DNA of 64,000 nucleotides from Imbricaverruca yamaguchii. Its lineage: Eukaryota > Arthropoda > Thecostraca > Neoverrucidae. The stretch spans positions 3,552,001-3,616,000 of the forward strand of contig JAOTOL010001644.1 of assembly GCA_034440575.1 (NCBI GenBank). The letters are read 5' to 3'. The notes beneath the pieces were generated by a model. The model saw only the letters and a list, made by a program, of their open reading frames with translations, made no database searches and was not told where the DNA came from. How positions within the stretch are numbered: position 1 is the stretch's first letter; each line of letters begins with the position of its first letter. The position numbers and the translations under genes are program-made. This document shows, piece after piece, positions 57,618 through 64,000 of this stretch.

Positions 57618-57911
57618 TACCAGAATACATTCATAAGTCATCCACAGCCCCGACTGCCGCCTTTTTCGTCACAGCGCCGCGGCGGCGCTCCGACGGCGGC
57701 CGACGCATGGTGTTAGATGCCAATCGCAACGGAGCGCCATCACTGGAGACTTCAATGCCGGGCGCCCGGCAAATTTGTGTCTTTATCGGCCTGTCGCATA
57801 TTTTGTTTATTGTTTGATTTAGACTTGGTTTCGCCCACAGGGATTTTTTAGGTGATCTGCACGATAATTTCACTAAGCATAAGAAAAACCGTTCAGGCGA
57901 CACACCCTAAT
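57618..57911. repeat. Right terminal inverted repeat of the transposon
   Basis: Partner of 54748-55052; ends ...GACACACCCTAAT. Contains CCGGGCGCCCGG at 57758-57769. Confidence 0.9.
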
Positions 57912-57917
57912 GCACAT

Positions 57918-60465
57918 GCATTCCTGTTCTAGCTGAGGTGTTCGTATATAAGGTTTTGCCCTTCCAGCTTGAGCCTTCCATATCCTCCCCCATTCGGGCT
58001 CATCAACAGTGTGGGCAAGGGATGAGTCAGAGGATTGTAAGTCCTACTACTACTAGCATGCTAATTGGAATCACCACTAGTACGCTAATGGGAATCAGCT
58101 CGAACTCAGATCTTGTCTTGTATATCCAACAGCAGATTCTGGGATTGTTGAGTCCAAACAAACATCTTTGTCGGCTATTTGATTCCCACAAGACAAACGG
58201 CAAAAATACATACATGATTTCCTTGCTAATTTTCCACGAGTAGACCTTTTGAAAAATTCGTGGTATCTCCTATTCAGTGACTGCTTCTGCATGGGCACCA
58301 TGTATACCAGCACATATGTACTGGGCGGTGGGGAATGGAGGCCTTTAACCGCAAGCTAAAGTACGTGCTGTAACATACTGCAACGACGTAGCGGTTGTCC
58401 AGTAACCCATGTTGTTCGCTGTCGTGGGTGCTGAAAACCCAAAATAGCGTCCGCCGGAATCCACAATAACTTGTGGCTGAGGAACTGGGTCCGTGGGTGT
58501 GAACTGGACCGAGCAGACTCGGCGCTGGCGCCGCCGCAGTTGTTCCTGCCGCCAGCAGCGCAGGGAACGGTCAAATCGCCCGCCACTGACTGTTGGTCTA
58601 AACTAGAAAGTTGGGGTACACGGCGTGGCACAGGTCCATGCATTAAATGTCGGGGTTTATTCCGAACATTATCATTTTCCTCTTCTGGTTGACCATTCAA
58701 GTCAAGTCGAACGAGGCAATGTCTGAGTGCACCCAATGACACTACACTCATATTAATGTCTGGACTGTGACAATGGCACAAATGCAATTGCATACTTCAA
58801 TATAATTGGTACGCAAACTGGCAACTTATGGCACACACTGACATATGCGAAGATCAAAGTTATCGATCAGGTTACGGCTAAAGTCAAGTGCCTGGCCATG
58901 TGTGATAAACTGTCAAGTCTGACCAGTGTCTATATATCGAGCTCAGGAAAACGCATTGAGTTTCAGCAAAGCAGTGACAATCGTTCTCCCCGTCTTCAAG
59001 AACTTCGAGAAAACATCTTGTTCCTTTATTATGGAGAAATCCCCCACAAAGCTCGACATTTCCACCCAGAACGTGAGGACGTTACGGCTGACGCGCGAGG
59101 ACAGTGAACACGGCTGCAAAACGTCTCTGGTTCAGCACATCTTACTTGGCGGGAGGAAGTATGCTAGTCTCTAAAACGCTTGCTATAAGTGTACTCTCCT
59201 GAACATTCAGGTGGTATTTGTGTGACCTGGTCAGACATTGGCATACAAGCTGGAATGCTGCAAGCGTTCATGATTTCCATTAGGTTAGCTTACACGGTTT
59301 GTAAAATTTCGGTAATGCGAAAGTTAGGCGATTTTTTCCTTGTTTCTTGCATTTATTTAAGACTACGTCTCATCGTGTGACCTGGCACGACATCACTTTT
59401 TGTATTACATGGCAATCTGCGATCGCTTGACTGTACTCAATACCTGTACCTGTACGTTGTACGGTTTGTTTGTGAGAAAATGTTTAAACTTCTTTTGGAG
59501 TTACAGGGTTTTGTAAATTAATTCATGGGATTAATTCGGCTTCTCCGTGCAGTTGCAGGCCCTGCTTAAAACTGTAATTGAACGCCTGTCATGATGCATG
59601 ACGAACCACAGCCACGTATGTACAATACTGTTTTCTCAAGTTCACTAGACATGAACAGAACAAGTCTTCACCAGCTGAAAGCCAGAATGAGGTAGGGAAC
59701 ATAACACAATGATATGGTTTGTTTGATGTTTGAATACCACTAATAATGATCCTTTTATTTGGATTTGATACACAAATAAACCTTTAAAGTGCAACGCTAG
59801 TATGCCTCGTGCCATTTACATCATATTTTATCTCCGAAACTTTTATATCTCCAACGAATAATAATATCCACTAATAGTGTCCAATAGGCTTTAAGATGCC
59901 TATTATGTACCCTTGTTCTTTTGAAACATTCAGTCCAGTAGACAACGACAGCACAACGTAGCCATTTCCCCCGAGAAGTAAACATGCATTGGGTATGCAT
60001 CGAGTGTAGCAAACTATTTATCGTTCGTTCTGACTATTCCATCCGGACTGAACACGATGTATGAACTGAATAATGAACTGAACCTGAAACCGAACTGGGT
60101 ACACCTAATTTTATGTATATTCTGAACTTGTTAGGACCCCGTGTGCGTAGATCTGTGCTGAAGGATTCCGGATTTACCGTGATGAGTGTACACATTGTAA
60201 TCGGCCACGGTTGGTAAATTCCTTCACTTCTGTGATAAGTGTACACATGATAACCTGTCACGACTAATGCATCTCCTCACTTCTGGTTCGACTACGTTTT
60301 CCTCCCAGTGATGTCCAAAAGCCTCAACTAATTCATGCTCCCACTGTGCTACTCATCTATGTAAAGCGAAATGTTAAATACATGCCTGTCAAGCGAAATG
60401 AACTCTGCTGTTTTATTTTCACACCAGCAAGTTATTCACAATGAGTTACTTTGTCTGACCATGCT
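57918..60465. other. Anonymous sequence; one GC-rich open segment
   Basis: At 58356-58793 (minus) a 145-aa frame is open, and a second minus frame (reading QVIVDSGGRYFGFSAPT) is also open and ends at about 58345. No domain is recognised and the two compete, so no gene is called. The rest has only short frames. Confidence 0.35.
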
Positions 60466-60471
60466 TCCAGG

Positions 60472-60645
60472 TCGGTCACATCAGACCAGTAAGTTCGGTA
60501 TTGTAACTATAGACCACCGCATCAGACAAGTAAGTTCGTTGCGGTCACTGTAAGCAACAACATCAGACCAGTTAGTTCGATACTGTAACTGTAGAGCACC
60601 GCATCAGACCAGTTAGTTCGGTACTGCAGCTGTAGACCACCATGC
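60472..60645. repeat. 41-bp tandem repeat, four copies, just upstream of the UGT exon
   Basis: Four units starting CATCAGACCAGTTAGTTCGG and ending ACTGTAGACCACCG, about 41 bp each. The last unit ends about 70 bp before the UGT start codon. Confidence 0.9.
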
Positions 60646-60712
60646 TGCTGCTGTTGCCGGCCAATTACCACACCATGGTGCTGCAGGCATCTAATTGCAT
60701 GCGCTGTTTCAG

Positions 60713-60897
60713 TTCGCCATGTGGCGGCCGGGCGCAGCGCTGACTGTGCTGGTGCTGGAGCTGGTGCTGGTGCTGACGCCAGCCGCGGGCATCAAGGTGC
60801 TGATCCTGCACCCGGTGTACGCCGGCAGTCACGAGCTGACGCTGAGAGTGCTCGGTGAACAGATGGTGGAGCGCGGCCACAACGTCACACAGATCAG
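60713..60897 (+). CDS. UDP-glucuronosyltransferase-like gene, first coding exon (partial)
   Basis: From ATG at 60719 the frame reads a signal peptide (MWRPGAALTVLVLELVLVL, cleaved after about PAAG), then IKVLILHPVYAGSHELTLR and ERGHNVTQIR. This is the N-terminal pattern of the membrane-bound GT1 UGT family: a first beta strand, a G/S-H acceptor-side motif and RGHxVT. UGTs transfer sugar from a UDP-sugar to lipophilic substrates in the ER lumen; substrate cannot be inferred. The exon follows an acceptor-like GCGCTGTTTCAG (ends 60712) and ends at donor AG|GTGCGT (60898). An unspliced reading stops soon after. No later exon, with the UDP-binding signature, is seen before 64000, so the gene continues beyond the window. 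Confidence 0.8.

Positions 60898-62079
<1,182 letters not shown>

Positions 62080-62167
<88 letters not shown>
62080..62167. repeat. (CA)n(TA)n microsatellite
   Basis: About 43 bp of AC followed by about 42 bp of AT, without the third TG block seen at 61195-61260. Confidence 0.95.
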
Positions 62168-62171
<4 letters not shown>

Positions 62172-62324
62172 GATGTTTGTGGTCTGTATTTGCACGACAC
62201 ATGCATATTGTAATGTCCATTGGTGAGCTGCTGGCATTACTAAGCTGATCCGGCGTCCTATGGTCACACACGCCCGTGTGCTCAGTACTCACACACCGTG
62301 GTGTTCACCACTCGCCCACGACTC

Positions 62325-63056
62325 TCCAGTGGGTCTCCAGTGGGTCTCCAGTGGGTCTCCAGTGGGTCTCCAGTGGGTCTCCAGTGGGTCTCCAGTGGGT
62401 CTCCAGTGGGTCTCCAGTGGGTCTCCAGTGGGTCTCCGGTGGGTCTCCGGTGGGTCTCCGGTGGGTCTCCAGTGGGTCTCCAGTGGGTCTCCAGTGGGTC
62501 TCCAGTGGGTCTCCAGTGGGTCTCCAGTGGGTCTCCAGTGGGTCTCCAGTGGGTCTCCAGTGGGTCTCCAGTGGGTCTCCAGTGGGTCTCCAGTGGGTCT
62601 CCAGTGGGTCTCCGGTGGGTCTCCGGTGGGTCTCCGGTGGGTCTCCGGTGGGTCTCCGGTGGGTCTCCGGTGGGTCTCCAGTGGGTCTCCAGTGGGTCTC
62701 CAGTGGGTCTCCAGTGGGTCTCCAGTGGGTCTCCAGTGGGTCTCCAGTGGGTCTCCAGTGGGTCTCCAGTGGGTCTCCAGTGGGTCTCCAGTGGGTCTCC
62801 AGTGGGTCTCCAGTGGGTCTCCAGTGGGTCTCCAGTGGGTCTCCAGTGGGTCTCCAGTGGGTCTCCAGTGGGTCTCCAGTGGGTCTCCAGTGGGTCTCCA
62901 GTGGGTCTCCAGTGGGTCTCCAGTGGGTCTCCAGTGGGTCTCCAGTGGGTCTCCAGTGGGTCTCCAGTGGGTCTCCAGTGGGTCTCCAGTGGGTCTCCAG
63001 TGGGTCTACAGTGGGTCTCCAGTGGGTCTACAGTGGGTCTCCAGTGGGTCTCCAGT
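62325..63056. repeat. 11-bp minisatellite (GTGGGTCTCCA)
   Basis: About 66 nearly identical GTGGGTCTCCA units. Variant units with CGG in place of CAG occur only in two blocks: three in a row at about 62435-62462 and six in a row at about 62610-62676. Two CTACAG variants lie near the right end (63007 and 63029). Long SSGSPVGLQWV frames are artefacts. Confidence 0.96.
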
Positions 63057-63059
63057 GCT

Positions 63060-63772
<713 letters not shown>

Positions 63773-64000
63773 AGAAGTGGATGTGGAAAGAAGTGGATAC
63801 ATGTTAGAAGGAATCGTGGGTGAAAAACACAACGAATCCTGCAAGCGCTGGACATTCTTTAGGGCCTGCTTCTTGGTAAGCGGTAGACATTCTTTAGGAC
63901 CTGTTCCTTATTGTTAGTTGACGCATGCCACACTAGGTGGCGCTGGTGGCCATGACCACATCAGTAATTATGACAAAACATTGAACCTGTAGGCACAAAC

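Larger units (their letters stand above)
54748..57911 (-). mobile_element. DNA transposon with ~300-bp TIRs and 5-bp target duplication
   Basis: A 3.16-kb element bounded by inverted ends ATTAGGGTGTGTC. Both sides carry GCACA directly outside (54743-54747 and 57912-57916), a 5-bp target duplication. The TIRs (about 54748-55052 and 57618-57911) are roughly 90% alike over nearly 300 bp and share CTTAGTGAAATTATCGTGCA and a CCGGGCGCCCGG palindrome. Between them lies one decayed minus-strand gene (about 57247-55463). The 5-bp duplication recalls Transib, but the ends lack CACWGTG and the protein does not look like Transib. I cannot place the superfamily. Confidence 0.88.

Noticed and set aside
54748..57911. 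Assignment of the transposon to Transib because of the 5-bp duplication
   Set aside because: The ends do not start CACWGTG and the protein motifs do not look like a RAG1-like transposase.
58356..58793. 145-aa minus-strand frame as a gene
   Set aside because: A second minus frame is open over the same stretch and neither has a recognised domain.

Overview
This is eukaryotic, non-coding-dominated DNA, most likely from an invertebrate animal. The reasons are: a full-length CR1/L2-type LINE with a GDSL/SGNH-esterase ORF1, tRNA-derived SINE-like repeats, one exon that looks like the N-terminus of a UDP-glucuronosyltransferase with a splice donor, one astacin-type metalloprotease exon, long dinucleotide microsatellites, and no operons or bacterial gene packing. 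I cannot fix the phylum; an arthropod or other bilaterian invertebrate fits best. Most long open frames are read-throughs of tandem repeats, not genes.

Layout. 1-9.4 kb: tandem repeats (20-bp, 12-bp, 30-bp, 21-bp and 31-bp units) around a giant CT/T/TA/T/CT microsatellite and a CT microsatellite, separated by anonymous sequence. 9.46-18.1 kb: two LINEs of one family, one inside the other. An old copy is split into 9463-10130 and 15261-18094 by a young, apparently intact copy (10131-15260, minus strand). The young copy carries ORF1, ORF2, a duplicated 5'UTR monomer and an 8-bp 3' tail repeat. 18.1-28 kb: more minisatellites, a metalloprotease exon at 20.6-20.8 kb and a SINE-like repeat at 28.0 kb. 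30.4-33.4 kb: a 5'-truncated LINE copy, a short transposase-like relic and a MITE-like element that contains its own minisatellite. 34.6-36.4 kb: a composite 25/57-bp array and a 10-bp array. 37-54 kb: mostly anonymous sequence with SINE-like copies, further arrays and a CpG-rich block with a good splice donor. 54.7-57.9 kb: a DNA transposon with ~300-bp terminal inverted repeats, a 5-bp target duplication and a decayed transposase-like gene. 60.7 kb: the first coding exon of a UGT-like gene, followed by intron-like sequence full of CA/TA/TG repeats and an 11-bp array.

Two host genes are supported, each by one exon: a UGT (plus strand, continuing beyond the window) and a metzincin protease (minus strand). 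The rest is mobile elements and tandem repeats. At least 25 distinct minisatellite families make up roughly a fifth of the window, and several share a GTGGGTCA-type core. The best candidates for something undescribed are the 54.7-57.9 kb transposon, whose protein I cannot place in a named superfamily, and the LINE, with its tandem 5'UTR monomers and in-frame ORF1-TAG-ORF2 junction.
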